Shown here: piece by piece, positions 48,852-58,273 of the stretch
Layout: the number at the start of each line of letters is the position of its first letter
Numbering within the stretch: position 1 is the first letter of the stretch
DNA from: Candidatus Microsaccharimonas sossegonensis
GTDB lineage: Bacteria > Patescibacteriota > Saccharimonadia > Saccharimonadales > Saccharimonadaceae
Assembly: GCA_004100325.1 (NCBI GenBank)
Contig: SCKX01000001.1
Location: 355,453-419,452, forward strand
Length of the DNA stretch: 64,000 nt
Direction of reading: 5' to 3'
Notes under the pieces: generated by a model
What the model was told of the DNA's origin: nothing
The model's database searches: none
What the model saw: the letters and a program-made list of their open reading frames with translations, nothing else
Program-made: the position numbers and the translations under genes

Positions 48852-49080
48852 CTAAACATATAGGACACTTGTGTCCAGTGTAGCATTATCGTAGCCTGGA
48901 ATGCCTTGAAGGTATTCCACGGGCGTACGCATGCGCAACATGCTGTACGGCTGGTAGAAATTGTAGTCGACAATCCTCAACGAGGAATTCTTGGAGCGCG
49001 GCTTTGTGGTGTGAGTTGGTGGTCAGCTTTTTGTAGCGGTCTTTGTCGAAACCAGGCTAACCGGATACGGGCTCCTTAAA
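48852..49080 (-). pseudogene. Transposase remnant (DDE integrase-core C-terminus)
   Basis: On the minus strand, codons ending at TAG 48854-48852 read DYNFYQPYSMLRMRTPVEYLQ, the usual closing pattern of IS3/IS481-like transposases (YNxxRPHxxLxxxTPxEYL). Upstream, DKDRYKKLTTNSHHKAALQEFLVED continues in another frame, so a frameshift separates them, and stops follow further up. Only the last 70-75 codons survive. The rest of 48827-49185 shows no gene. Confidence 0.7.
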
Positions 49081-49189
49081 CCTGTAGTTGTTTTCCAGTC
49101 ATAGATCTTGTTCTCACTTTCACTCCTTTCTAGTTTAGTGAATGTGTCCAAGATGTATGGTGGGTGGATAATTGTATTATATTCTTGTA

Positions 49190-49216
49190 TTGACAAATGA
49201 AGAGAGAGAGTATAGT
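49190..49216 (+). promoter_or_regulatory. Promoter upstream of 49265 gene
   Basis: TTGACA and TATAGT with a short 15-nt spacer, about 50 nt before the ATG. Confidence 0.5.
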
Positions 49217-49264
49217 AATTAGCAAATCAATCAAAAAAGAATCAAAAAAGAAAAAAGGAAGAAA

Positions 49265-49753
49265 ATGGAACAAAGTCTACACACGTCTGAGATAAATGAA
49301 GATGACATGTACAAAACGGTTGAATATGAAGACGGTGGTTCAAGTGCCATCGTCGTTAACACTGTTGGTGCAACAGTCGATCTTAAAGATGGTGATCATA
49401 AATACCTTAAATCTCCCGAGCGTAATCCCGCACAAGAAATTCTTATTAGTGGATACACTGAAGGCGGAGAGAAGGTAAAGTTAGTGATTGATGGCAATTA
49501 TGCTGTAGCTTTTGGGGTTGATAAAGACGGTAAACAATTTGCAGAGGTTTCACATACTCAGCCTGAAGACCTGGCTGCGCTTCGTCAACCTATTAAAATT
49601 GGTCAGCCTGCCGAGGCATGGAATGGCATGATAGTGACGTCAGTTGCAGCACAGTACAAGTCAGATGGGGGCGGCGCAACCGAAAAACTCGACCAGCAAA
49701 ACCCCTTCTCAATAGCCGAAAGACTAGTGCAACGAGCGAAGCGAGCGAAATAA
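49265..49753 (+). CDS. Hypothetical protein
   Basis: Unrecognised, 162 residues; beta-rich middle (GGSSAIVVNTVGATVDLKDGDHKYL, KVKLVIDGNYAVAFGVDKDGKQF). AAAAGGAAG precedes the ATG. The last codons (LVQRAKRAK) come from a palindrome with a GAGCGAAGCGAG apex, so the C-terminus may have been reshaped by a repeat insertion. Confidence 0.7.
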   Translation: MEQSLHTSEINEDDMYKTVEYEDGGSSAIVVNTVGATVDLKDGDHKYLKSPERNPAQEILISGYTEGGEKVKLVIDGNYAVAFGVDKDGKQFAEVSHTQPEDLAALRQPIKIGQPAEAWNGMIVTSVAAQYKSDGGGATEKLDQQNPFSIAERLVQRAKRAK

Positions 49754-49777
49754 GCGCGGACTATCAGTCTTGTCGGC
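49715..49777. repeat. Palindrome with GAGCGAAGCGAG apex
   Basis: CCGAAAGACT pairs with AGTCTTGTCGG (one bulge) around the apex ACGAGCGAAGCGAGCGA. It covers the end of the upstream gene. Confidence 0.5.
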
Positions 49778-49810
49778 ACAAATGCAACTGAATTAAAGAT
49801 TCAACCAAAA

Positions 49811-49842
49811 AAAACGACCAATCTCGCAGATGTGGTCGTTTT
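49811..49842. terminator. Bidirectional terminator
   Basis: AAAACGACCA and TGGTCGTTTT with a 12-nt loop and T-run. The remaining 49843-49994 holds nothing recognisable. Confidence 0.85.
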
Positions 49843-49994
49843 TGGTGGTGACGTTTCGAGTGAATCATAATTTTGGATTCAAACAGGTGCATATTTATAA
49901 TATCGCACGAGCGGGATATGTGCAATGGTAACATAAACACTTTTATACATTTCACGCAAATATATCTATGCAATATAAACTGCTTGTGTAAAAC

Positions 49995-50023
49995 TTGACA
50001 GACTTGTGTACATATGCTAATGT
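49995..50023 (+). promoter_or_regulatory. Promoter of the KGG gene
   Basis: TTGACA and TAATGT with a 17-nt spacer; leader of about 125 nt before the ATG at 50154. Confidence 0.65.
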
Positions 50024-50153
50024 TTATAACATACACATATCATGTGTGAGGTATAAACGAGGGTTTTCACGGCGTGACGCTAGTGGAAATCTTTTTAAAT
50101 TTGTGGACATCGCAATGGATTTTATTCCAACAGATGCCAAGGAGAACTGTACA

Positions 50154-50354
50154 ATGGCAGGAACAAAAGTAGGCGGTCAAAAGGCTGCCGCAAAAAACCT
50201 ACAACGTGACCCAGACTTCTACGCGAAGATCGGTCGTCGTGGTGGACAAAACGGACACACTGGTGGATTCGCAGCTAACCCAGACCTCGCACGTGTTGCG
50301 GGTGCTAAGGGTGGACGAATTTCTCGTCGCCGTTCAACGAAAAAAGTAGCCTAA
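50154..50354 (+). CDS. KGG-repeat (stress-induced-type) protein
   Basis: 66 residues with repeats of the KGG domain: VGGQKAAAKNLQRDPDFYAKIGRRGGQNGHTGG, then GAKGGRISRR. The family includes E. coli YciG/YmdF-like stress proteins of unclear biochemical role. AAGGAG precedes the ATG, and consensus promoter and terminator flank it, so it is a monocistronic and probably highly expressed gene. Confidence 0.85.
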   Translation: MAGTKVGGQKAAAKNLQRDPDFYAKIGRRGGQNGHTGGFAANPDLARVAGAKGGRISRRRSTKKVA

Positions 50355-50363
50355 GTTACTTTC

Positions 50364-50400
50364 CAATAAAAAAGACTCCTGGATAGGGTCTTTTTTATTG
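50364..50400. terminator. Terminator after the KGG gene
   Basis: CAATAAAAAAGAC and GTCTTTTTTATTG arms; T-runs on both strands serve the two convergent genes. Confidence 0.9.
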
Positions 50401-50403
50401 GGA

Positions 50404-50874
50404 TTACCGAAGGTTACTTCTTTTTGAATATCGTCGGAGTCCGCAGAGCCTGGCTTCATTAACACGCCAGACGTGACCACAGGCGACGCAGGTGTACTCG
50501 TTTTTTGCGGATTGATAGCCGGTTGCTTCGCAGGCTGGACAGATGCTACGGGCATGAAGCCAATCACGATAGGTGTCCAGATGATCCTGGACAGTGCCAT
50601 CCGAGATAGGGATGCCGTACTTTGCCGCCAGGACAACTGCCGTATCCCACGCTTCAGTTTCCATGGCGATCAGTTCAACATCCTTTGAATAATCACGGTG
50701 TTCAAGTACACCATGTGCCAGTTCGTGAATCAAAAGATTGGTATTGCGAGGGTCTGATGTGTCATAAAAAATAGTCTGTGTATCTGGTGACCAAGCGAAC
50801 CGATCGCCGGCGGTGAATGAAAAGTGCGGATAGGCAGCTTGTAATTTAGGCAGCAGCGAGTGCGTCGAGAGCAT
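50404..50874 (-). CDS. HExxH metallopeptidase-like protein with zinc ribbon
   Basis: 156 residues. LLIHELAHGVLEH is a zinc-peptidase HExxH motif of the ImmA/IrrE-like type, with TEAWDTAVVLAAKYGI following. The C-terminus has a zinc ribbon (CPAC near residue 115 and CVACGH near 135). Its ATG overlaps the end of the ROK gene by 29 nt. It may be a regulatory protease that cleaves a repressor; no partner repressor is adjacent. Confidence 0.75.
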   Translation of the reverse strand: MLSTHSLLPKLQAAYPHFSFTAGDRFAWSPDTQTIFYDTSDPRNTNLLIHELAHGVLEHRDYSKDVELIAMETEAWDTAVVLAAKYGIPISDGTVQDHLDTYRDWLHARSICPACEATGYQSAKNEYTCVACGHVWRVNEARLCGLRRYSKRSNLR

Positions 50875-51661
50875 AGTAGTAACATCCGTAGATAACAGCA
50901 AGTTCAGGGTGTTTTGCCTGCACAACTTTTGGTGCCGGAATGTGAGCCGGAAGGTGTTCGTTGAGAAGGCCAGTCAGGTCTTTGCCGAAGTGGTCAAAGT
51001 ACGTTCCAATGCTTCCGCCGATGATGATCACGTCTGGCTGAAGGACAGGTATAATCGCCAAAAAACCGCGACTGATACGATTGGCAATAGTGTGCCAGAC
51101 GCGCCGACTGGTGATGTCGCGAGCGTACTTGCCGTAGGCTTGGTAGATTGCTTTCCCTGAGGCGAAGCTTTCCCATTCGCGTACCACGCCGTCAAACTCT
51201 ACCAGTGACCGACCGGCTTCGCTGTATCGAAGGGCGGGGTTGATTTTGCCTTCAGTGATGATGCCGCTGCCAATACCGGTGCTGACGGTGACATAAAGAG
51301 CAAGTGGGGGAACTTCTTTAAGCTGGCGCGTTTCGGCAAGACCCGCCAGGTTGGCATCGTTCTCAACAAAGAGAGGAGCGTCACCAAGGATACCTTTTAA
51401 GGCCTGCGCGACGTCGAAATTCATCCATTTGAGGTTATTGCACCAGATAGCGATACCATCTTTGACAATGCCGGGCATGGCGACGACGACCGCTGCAACG
51501 GTTCCATTGCCAAAATGATTATGCAGCTCGGTTTTCAGCGTGGCAGTCCATTCTAACGTGGTTTTAGGAGTAGGGAACTGAAATTGTTCCCCGATGCGGC
51601 CATCTTCTAAAAAGCTTGCCACCAATGTTTTTGTCCCACCCGTATCGACCGCCACTAACAT
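50846..51661 (-). CDS. ROK-family sugar kinase-like protein
   Basis: A 271-residue actin-fold protein of the ROK family. The N-terminal phosphate loop is AVDTGGTKT, the sugar-binding region ENDANLAGLAE, and the second phosphate region VSTGIGSGIITEGK. The usual ROK zinc cysteines (GCxGCxE) are replaced by SEAGRSLVEFDG, so a zinc site is absent. It is probably a hexose kinase, but substrate residues cannot be assigned with certainty. Confidence 0.85.
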   Translation of the reverse strand: MLVAVDTGGTKTLVASFLEDGRIGEQFQFPTPKTTLEWTATLKTELHNHFGNGTVAAVVVAMPGIVKDGIAIWCNNLKWMNFDVAQALKGILGDAPLFVENDANLAGLAETRQLKEVPPLALYVTVSTGIGSGIITEGKINPALRYSEAGRSLVEFDGVVREWESFASGKAIYQAYGKYARDITSRRVWHTIANRISRGFLAIIPVLQPDVIIIGGSIGTYFDHFGKDLTGLLNEHLPAHIPAPKVVQAKHPELAVIYGCYYYALDALAAA

Positions 51662-51880
51662 GTCATAAGTTTATCATGTTCGGTACGCATCGCCACTGAC
51701 ATTGTTCGTGATAAGGGCTTGCGGAGTGAGTGTACCGAACGGAAGCCAAGCGCCATGGGCGAACTTTAGTTCCCCATAGATCGGCCCCTTCTGAGAAACT
51801 TATTCGCCGCCGCGATTGTGCTTATGCTCGCACTGATCCAGCTATTGTTCTACAATAAAGTCTATAAGAGGAGAAGAACC

Positions 51881-52381
51881 ATGGCAGTATTTGGCGGCTA
51901 TCGCATAACTCGAACGGGAATATTTTTTATTGTTGGTATGTTATTGCTAGGCGGTTTGGTGACCGGAGGTGTTTTACTGGTGAAAAATCGCGGTGAAGCA
52001 GTCCGCAACGATCAAGCCGTGAAAATTGCTGCACAAAACCTCAAAGATCAGTCTCAAGCAGTCCCTCAAACAACGAGTACAACCAATAACTCTGCTGGAA
52101 CAGGTACAGGTTCAAGCACCAGCACGCCAAATGCAACGAACACTCCTGCGACAAATACGAATGCAGCCACGAACACAGCTGGAACAAATATAAACCCTGG
52201 TGGGAACACAAATACGAACGCTGGTGGCACGTCGCCACCAACGACAAATAATGCATCCGAGCTCCCCGTGACGGGCATCGACGGTGTTCAGTTTGTTGAG
52301 CAAGCGGCTATCTTGGCTGCCGTCGCGCTTTCGGTCACCTACTTCGTCTCGTCACGACGACGCGCCATTGACCGGCTCTAG
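51881..52381 (+). CDS. LPXTG-like surface protein, Thr/Asn-rich
   Basis: 166 residues. A basic start (FGGYRITRTG) leads to one membrane helix (IFFIVGMLLLGGLVTGGVLLV), then about 75 residues made almost only of Thr, Asn, Ser, Gly and Ala, then LPVTG, a hydrophobic helix and a RRRAIDRL tail, the layout of a sortase substrate. AGAGGAGAAG lies before the ATG. With the protein at 9552-10844 it makes two such proteins and no sortase in the window. Confidence 0.8.
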   Translation: MAVFGGYRITRTGIFFIVGMLLLGGLVTGGVLLVKNRGEAVRNDQAVKIAAQNLKDQSQAVPQTTSTTNNSAGTGTGSSTSTPNATNTPATNTNAATNTAGTNINPGGNTNTNAGGTSPPTTNNASELPVTGIDGVQFVEQAAILAAVALSVTYFVSSRRRAIDRL

Positions 52382-52504
52382 ACTTATTGCTGTATCTGAG
52401 GTAGAATAGTAACAATCGACGGGAGCTTACTCTTTTTTTGCTTGCAATTATGTAGGGGACTCCCGCGAAAATACAATGACGAAGGGAGTCTTGAAAGACT
52501 TATC

Positions 52505-53614
52505 ATGGCAAAAGCCACAGTTACCCAAACAATCAGCATGGATGAACTTTTAGCAAGCGAAGATGCTGGGCTAAAACAACTCACACAGGGAGAGGTCGTC
52601 GACGGAACGGTCCTTTCGATACGAAAACACGAGGTATTAATCGACCTTGGCCCACACGGAGTCGGCCTTGTTCCACGCCGCGAGATTGGTTTCTCGCGCG
52701 CACTGAACGAGGGTGATGCAGTCACGGCCAGTATCGTGGATCCAGAACTCGAGAACGGTCAAGTCCTTTTGAGCTTGCGTAAAGCAGCCAAAGACAAGGG
52801 TTGGGACGAATTGGTAGCAAAGATGGAAAGCGGCGAAATTATCGACGTCTCGCCATATGATGCCAACCGCGGTGGACTCTTGGTGGAATACGACGGCGTT
52901 CGTGGATTTCTGCCCGTTTCACAACTTTCAGCCGAACATTATCCACGGGTTGGTAGCAGCGACAAAGAAGAAATTCTGCAACGTTTGAACTCACTGATCA
53001 ACCAAACATTGAAGGTACGTATCCTTGATGCCGATCGAAAAGCCAACAAGTTGATCTTCAGCGAGAAAGAAGCGGTCAAAGAAGGTCTGGCAGCACGATT
53101 TGAAAAGCTCACTATTGGTGACAGCGTCAAGGGTGTGGCAACTGGGGTTGTCGACTACGGCGTATTCGTGAACGTTGAAGGTATCGAAGGCTTGGTGCAC
53201 ATCTCAGAAATCTCTTGGGAACGTGTCAACAATCCTGGTGACTACGTCAAGGTTGGGCAGACGATCGAAGCGAAAATCATCGCGATCGACAAAGACCGCC
53301 TCAGCCTTTCAATGAAGCAGCTTACCGAAGACCCTTGGATGAGCGAAGTTGACCAGTTCAGCCCGAGCGACAAGGTAGAAGGGACGGTGACGCGAATCAC
53401 GCCATTTGGCGCCTTCGTCCAAATCAGCCCAGCGGTCGAAGCGTTGGTTCACGTTAGTGAACTCGGTGATGGCGACAGCGCCGATCCTGAAAAGGTATTC
53501 ACTCTGAATGAGCGCAAAGAATTTGTCGTGCTTGATATAGAAAAGGAGAGCCGAAAGATATCGCTTGGTCTGCCCGGTAAAACCCCTGCAAAGAAACCAG
53601 CAGCCAAAACATAG
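52505..53614 (+). CDS. rpsA: S1-domain RNA-binding protein (ribosomal protein S1-like)
   Basis: 369 residues with four S1 OB-fold repeats near residues 30-100, 115-190, 205-275 and 290-360, for example EVVDGTVLSIRKHEVLIDLG, GVATGVVDYGVFVNVEGIEGLVHISEISW and EGTVTRITPFGAFVQISPAVEALVHVSELG. S1 helps mRNA binding on the 30S. Four repeats rather than the six of E. coli is usual in Gram-positive-like and CPR versions. The ATG at 52505 was chosen because the product then begins MAKATVTQTISMDELL. It lies directly upstream of infB. Confidence 0.9.
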   Translation: MAKATVTQTISMDELLASEDAGLKQLTQGEVVDGTVLSIRKHEVLIDLGPHGVGLVPRREIGFSRALNEGDAVTASIVDPELENGQVLLSLRKAAKDKGWDELVAKMESGEIIDVSPYDANRGGLLVEYDGVRGFLPVSQLSAEHYPRVGSSDKEEILQRLNSLINQTLKVRILDADRKANKLIFSEKEAVKEGLAARFEKLTIGDSVKGVATGVVDYGVFVNVEGIEGLVHISEISWERVNNPGDYVKVGQTIEAKIIAIDKDRLSLSMKQLTEDPWMSEVDQFSPSDKVEGTVTRITPFGAFVQISPAVEALVHVSELGDGDSADPEKVFTLNERKEFVVLDIEKESRKISLGLPGKTPAKKPAAKT

Positions 53615-53689
53615 GTTTAACTGAATACTCGAAAAAATAATCCTAGGAATAGGACTTCCGCGTTCTCTCGCGGAGAGAAAGGAGCAATA

Positions 53690-55462
53690 ATGGCTGAAAA
53701 AGTCTTGACGATTGCCGACTCGATTACAGTTGGTGAATTAGCTGAAACGCTCAATCTCTCCGTGACAACGCTGGTGGGGGAGCTGTTCAAAAACGGCATC
53801 GCCGCGACTATTAATCAGCGCATCGACTTTGAAACCGCGACGATTATAGTTGACGAATTAGGGCTCGATGTGGAGCTTGAAAAAAAATCAACCGAAGGTG
53901 CTGGTCCAGAACGCAAAACGCACGAGCTATCTGATAAAGCCGTTGATCGTTCGCCCATCGTCGCGGTGATGGGTCACGTCGACCACGGCAAGACGAGTCT
54001 ACTCGATGCTATTTTGGGTCAAAAAGTTGTCGAGGGCGAAGCGGGCGGTATTACGCAACATATTAGTGCATATCAAACCATCCGTAAGGGTCGCTCACTG
54101 ACGCTACTTGATACCCCTGGTCACGAAGCATTTGCTGCCCTGCGGCAGCACGGTGCGGCACTAACTGACGTGGTGGTGATTGTCGTTGCCGCCGATGACG
54201 GCGTAAAACCTCAGACGGTTGAAGCAATTCGCTTCGCCCGTTCGGCCAATGCTAAGATCGTCGTGGCGATCAACAAAGTTGATAAAGAAACTGCCAACGT
54301 GCAACTGGTAAAGACGCAGCTGGCAACTGAACACAATTTGAACCCAGAAGAATGGGGCGGTGACACTGTTATGGTCGAGGTGAGTGCAAAAACTGGTCAA
54401 GGCATCGACAAGTTGCTCGATCTTGTGCTGCTCGTTGCTGACCTTGAAGAACTCAAAGCGGATATTGAGGTTCCGGCTGAAGGGCTGGTGATTGAAGCAC
54501 ACATGGAAGTGGGACGTGGCGCTGTGGTTGGACTATTGGTTGAACAGGGTATCTTAAAGCCTGGTTCATTCCTGGTTGCCGGGACGGCGTACGGTAAAGT
54601 TCGCACGCTTCTTGACTTTAATGGCAAGCCTTTAAAAGAAGCCGGTCCGTCAACGCCCGCCACGATTACTGGCTTCAAAGAAATCCCCCAATTTGGCGAT
54701 AGTTTCGAGGTATACAAGACCGAAAAAGAAGCCCGTGCGCGTATTGCGACTGCCAAGATTGAAAACGAACGAAACGCCGCCAGCACAAACGTGACCGGTG
54801 CGGACATGTTAAAATTAATGACCCAAAAAAGCGAAACGCCCGACTTTAACGTCATCGTGAAGGCCGACGTGCAAGGTTCACTTACCTCTGTGATGGACAG
54901 CCTGCGTTTGATCGAAACGGGTGGACAAGTAAACCTACACGTTGTCAGCAGCGGTGTCGGTAACATTACTGAAAACGACATCCGCTTGGCGGCTGACGAC
55001 AAGACCGTGATCTATGGTTTTAACGTTGAACTTCCACCGGCGGTTAAGCGCCTAGCGACTCGTGAACGTGCCGAGGTGCGCTTGTACCGCGTCATTTATG
55101 AGCTGTTAGATAATGCCAAAGATGCAATGGAAGCATTGCTTGCCCCTGAAGCCGTCGAGACTGTTTCGGGAACTCTCACGGTCAAAGGTGTCTTTCGAAC
55201 CTTAAAAGACCAAGTCATCGCCGGTGGTGAAGTTACCAGTGGCAAAGTCACCAGTGGTCTGCTTGTTCGTGCCACCCGCGGTGACGAACTCTTGGCGGAA
55301 GCGGAAATTACCAGCCTGCAACGAGAAAAGGTCGAAGCGCGCGAAGCATTTGAAGGCGACCTCTGTGGCTTTAACCTCAAAACGCAGCGAAAACTCAGCC
55401 TTGAAATTGGCGACAAGCTCGAATTCTTTACGCGCGAGTTAGTGGCGCGTACCCTCAAGTAG
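53690..55462 (+). CDS. infB: Translation initiation factor IF-2, short form
   Basis: A 590-residue GTPase that brings fMet-tRNA to the 30S. A short N-domain (SITVGELAETLNLSVTTLVGELFKNG) leads straight to the G domain with G1 GHVDHGKTSLLD, G3 DTPGHEAF and G4 NKVD, followed by domains II, III and IV. The long N-terminal extension found in E. coli (about 890 residues) is missing, as is usual in small CPR genomes. AAAGGAG precedes the ATG. Confidence 0.97.
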   Translation: MAEKVLTIADSITVGELAETLNLSVTTLVGELFKNGIAATINQRIDFETATIIVDELGLDVELEKKSTEGAGPERKTHELSDKAVDRSPIVAVMGHVDHGKTSLLDAILGQKVVEGEAGGITQHISAYQTIRKGRSLTLLDTPGHEAFAALRQHGAALTDVVVIVVAADDGVKPQTVEAIRFARSANAKIVVAINKVDKETANVQLVKTQLATEHNLNPEEWGGDTVMVEVSAKTGQGIDKLLDLVLLVADLEELKADIEVPAEGLVIEAHMEVGRGAVVGLLVEQGILKPGSFLVAGTAYGKVRTLLDFNGKPLKEAGPSTPATITGFKEIPQFGDSFEVYKTEKEARARIATAKIENERNAASTNVTGADMLKLMTQKSETPDFNVIVKADVQGSLTSVMDSLRLIETGGQVNLHVVSSGVGNITENDIRLAADDKTVIYGFNVELPPAVKRLATRERAEVRLYRVIYELLDNAKDAMEALLAPEAVETVSGTLTVKGVFRTLKDQVIAGGEVTSGKVTSGLLVRATRGDELLAEAEITSLQREKVEAREAFEGDLCGFNLKTQRKLSLEIGDKLEFFTRELVARTLK

Positions 55463-55587
55463 CTCACGAGTTCCCCGGGCCTCACTAGTCCTTCCGGCGG
55501 TAGGCCCGTTGTTGAAATAAACTGCTTGTGGTATGATGCAAACATACTTACACCCCCATAGTTTTATGGGTAAAACAAGGAAACATC

Positions 55588-57363
55588 ATGTCGGAAGCAA
55601 CCCCGGAACCAACGGAAACAAAGAAAGACCAGAATGACACGGAGCCTATAGTGGATGCATATGCACAGGAAAAGGCAAGGTTAGATGCTGAATATGCGAA
55701 GAAAAAAGCACAGCTTGATTCACAAGAGGCGTTTGGAGTCTACGATCGTTTTGAAGGCCCTCTCTTAGAAGATGGACGTCCAGTAGCGGGTACATATGCC
55801 GATTATCTTGCGCAACGCCCTACAGATGGCATTGTACGTGATGGGCGTCAATTCCGTTCAGCTGGAAGCGAAAAGTTTGCAAGCGAAGCTGACTACAATG
55901 CCCAAAATAATATTTCGCAAAAAAATGTACCGCTTCCAACAGAGGACAATCCTAATCCAGAAGGTTGGACATATCACGAGGGTGATACAGCAGCCGCAGC
56001 ACGCTACTATAATCGTCTTCTTGAGAACACAGTAGCCAAAGAACGAATGACGGATGCCGACTATGCCGGCATGAGTCCTCGCCAGTTAGCTTTAGAAGCT
56101 GCGAAAGCATATGAACTTGGTGATAGCGCCGAGATGAATGATATTCGTGAAACATTGGATCTTCGTTTACTTAATGAAGTAACTCGACCGGGAACTGAAC
56201 TTACCGAAGCCCAGTATCAAGAGCAGATGGAAATCTATGATAACCTTGTAAAGCTTGCAATTCAAGTGCGTGAGGGTAAAGTAAGTTCAAAAACAACAGC
56301 TGAACATGATTTTTCAAGTCGAGATAGTGATGTGACAGACAAAGATGTAGAATCACCTAATTCAGACGATTCTACTTCAGCGGAGCAACAGGCGGAAGTA
56401 ACTAACTCAACTGCATCCGCAACACCTGAACATGATTTTCCTAATGAAGACACTGATGTTACAGGCAAAGAAGTAGAATTATACAAGTCAAAAGATGGTT
56501 TTGAAAAAGGCGCTGAAGTCATATTTAAGGGTAAAAAGTTTACAATTGAAGATGTTCTAAGCGGAGATACGGTGAACGCCTATGTTCTTGTGGACGCAGA
56601 CGGGAACAAAAGTTTAGCATTTGCCGAGCAACTTACGATGCCAGAAAAAGAAGCTTCTGTCGGCGAACGCGTCAAAGCATTTTGGAAAAAAACTGCTGAA
56701 AAAGTAAAGCTGGCATTTCGTCCGGAATATTGGGGGGAACGCTTTACAGCTGCTGCCACAAAAGTGGGCGAAGCATCCACCTGGGCATTAAATCTCGGTG
56801 TTGATCAAGAGAATGATAGCGAAGAGGAAAAAGATAGAAAGCGTAATCGTAACCGAGTATTATTTATCGCTGGAGGTCTGGCGGTTACGGTTGGCGCGAT
56901 CGCCGCTTCATATGGTCTTGGCTTTGCGGTAGGTAGTGGTACCCACAACGCAGCAGCAGAAGCAGCCGGCAATGCTAATCTTGGCGGTGGTAGTGGAAAC
57001 GGTGGAAATAACGGTGCATCCATTGGCGAAGCTTTTTCTCAACAAGCTCCCGGCACACCAACCATCAATAATAACGGCGAATATACATTGACGCCTGTCG
57101 ATCAGCTTCCTAACGTGAGTCCACCTTCATCTGGAGCAGAATTCAGTATCAGTGACCCAGGCTTCACTATTCATAGTGGCGAAGGTGGATATGAACTTTT
57201 TAACAATTTGAATCTCTCACCTTCCATCTGGGACGCAAATAAAGCAACGCTTCTTGAGCGGTTTCCTAATGACTTCTATAATATGGGCAACGGTGCCGTT
57301 GGTGTAAATGGTGGAGCATTATCTGATGCTGCCAAAACATTCATTAATACGTTAAGATCATAA
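55588..57363 (+). CDS. Membrane protein with secreted C-terminal module
   Basis: Unrecognised, 591 residues. An acidic helical N-terminal region of about 400 residues includes two similar segments (AEHDFSSRDSDVTDKDVE and PEHDFPNEDTDVTGKEVE). One membrane helix follows near 430-455 (VLFIAGGLAVTVGAIAASYG), then a Gly/Asn-rich linker and a compact 60-residue C-terminal module. The module matches the end of the protein at 18063-20066 (GGYELF..., FPNDFYNMG, final INTL). AAGGAA precedes the ATG. Two DUF5663 genes follow. Confidence 0.75.
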   Translation: MSEATPEPTETKKDQNDTEPIVDAYAQEKARLDAEYAKKKAQLDSQEAFGVYDRFEGPLLEDGRPVAGTYADYLAQRPTDGIVRDGRQFRSAGSEKFASEADYNAQNNISQKNVPLPTEDNPNPEGWTYHEGDTAAAARYYNRLLENTVAKERMTDADYAGMSPRQLALEAAKAYELGDSAEMNDIRETLDLRLLNEVTRPGTELTEAQYQEQMEIYDNLVKLAIQVREGKVSSKTTAEHDFSSRDSDVTDKDVESPNSDDSTSAEQQAEVTNSTASATPEHDFPNEDTDVTGKEVELYKSKDGFEKGAEVIFKGKKFTIEDVLSGDTVNAYVLVDADGNKSLAFAEQLTMPEKEASVGERVKAFWKKTAEKVKLAFRPEYWGERFTAAATKVGEASTWALNLGVDQENDSEEEKDRKRNRNRVLFIAGGLAVTVGAIAASYGLGFAVGSGTHNAAAEAAGNANLGGGSGNGGNNGASIGEAFSQQAPGTPTINNNGEYTLTPVDQLPNVSPPSSGAEFSISDPGFTIHSGEGGYELFNNLNLSPSIWDANKATLLERFPNDFYNMGNGAVGVNGGALSDAAKTFINTLRS

Positions 57364-57374
57364 AAGGTGAGGAT

Positions 57375-57758
57375 ATGAATAGCGACGAATTAATTGTAGA
57401 ACTAGGGATTGAAAACTATAGTCCCGAGCAGCAGCAGCGTGTGCTTGATGAGCTGAATATGCTTGTGGGTGAAGCGATGCTGGGACACTTAAATGAAACA
57501 CAGGTGACTGAATACGAAGCGATCATCAATGGTAACCAAGAGGTTATTATAAACTGGTTGAACGAAAACGACCCAGATTATCAGGAATCAATTGCCTATC
57601 AGCAACTTGCTGAAGGCTACGAGGATGACCCTGATAAAGTGCCGGCGGACAAAGTGTACGCCTCAATGGCGTGGCTTGAAAAAAATAATCCAAACCTAAG
57701 CGAGACGGTGGAAACGATCAAGGCAACCCTAAAAAGCAGACTTGCATCCAGAAAATAA
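57375..57758 (+). CDS. DUF5663 family protein (copy 1)
   Basis: 127 residues, acidic, helical (SPEQQQRVLDELNMLVGEAMLGHLNETQVTEYEAI, then IINWLNENDPDYQESIA). The family is common in CPR bacteria and has no known function. AAAGGTGAGG lies upstream, 12 nt after the previous stop. It is a diverged paralogue of the gene at 57833. Confidence 0.8.
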   Translation: MNSDELIVELGIENYSPEQQQRVLDELNMLVGEAMLGHLNETQVTEYEAIINGNQEVIINWLNENDPDYQESIAYQQLAEGYEDDPDKVPADKVYASMAWLEKNNPNLSETVETIKATLKSRLASRK

Positions 57759-57763
57759 GTGAG

Positions 57764-57791
57764 AAAAAGACACCAGCGGTGGTGTCTTTTT
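57764..57791. terminator. Terminator between the DUF5663 genes
   Basis: AAAAAGACACCA-GCG-GTGGTGTCTTTTT. Confidence 0.9.
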
Positions 57792-57832
57792 CATATAAGG
57801 TATCTGTTATAATAGTACAAAAGGAAGTACGT

Positions 57833-58273
57833 ATGTTTCAACTAGATGATCAATTTCTCGCCGATGTTGGCCTTGCCGATCTGCCGGAAGAGCAAAAAAA
57901 GCCGTTTCTTCAGCACACCTACGACCAGCTTGAATACAAAGTTGGTATTCGCCTCAGTGAAGGCATGACTAATGATCAACTGGACGAGTTCGAATCGATC
58001 ATTGACCGTAAAGATGACGTCATCCAGGCGTGGCTTGGGACACACACACCAAACTACCAAAACGAAGAGGTATTCCAGCACCTTATGCAGGCAAGTAACT
58101 TGCCGGCGAATGATCCAGGGCTGCGGGCAGAGTATGCTGCCACGAAATGGCTGGAAGTAAACCGCCCAGATTACCGCGACGTTGTTGCGCAGACGCTTGA
58201 AGAGATCAAGCAAGAGATTATCTCTTCTAAAGATGCAATTCTTGGGGCTAGTACGCCTGCTCAGACAGAGTAG
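57833..58273 (+). CDS. DUF5663 family protein (copy 2)
   Basis: 146 residues starting MFQLDDQFLADVGLADLPEEQK, with LRSEGMTNDQLDEFESII-like and VIQAWLGTHTPNYQ segments that align with copy 1 (INWLNENDPDYQ). It has its own TATAAT (57808-57813) and AAGGAA. Its last 26 bases overlap the end of fmt on the opposite strand. Confidence 0.8.
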   Translation: MFQLDDQFLADVGLADLPEEQKKPFLQHTYDQLEYKVGIRLSEGMTNDQLDEFESIIDRKDDVIQAWLGTHTPNYQNEEVFQHLMQASNLPANDPGLRAEYAATKWLEVNRPDYRDVVAQTLEEIKQEIISSKDAILGASTPAQTE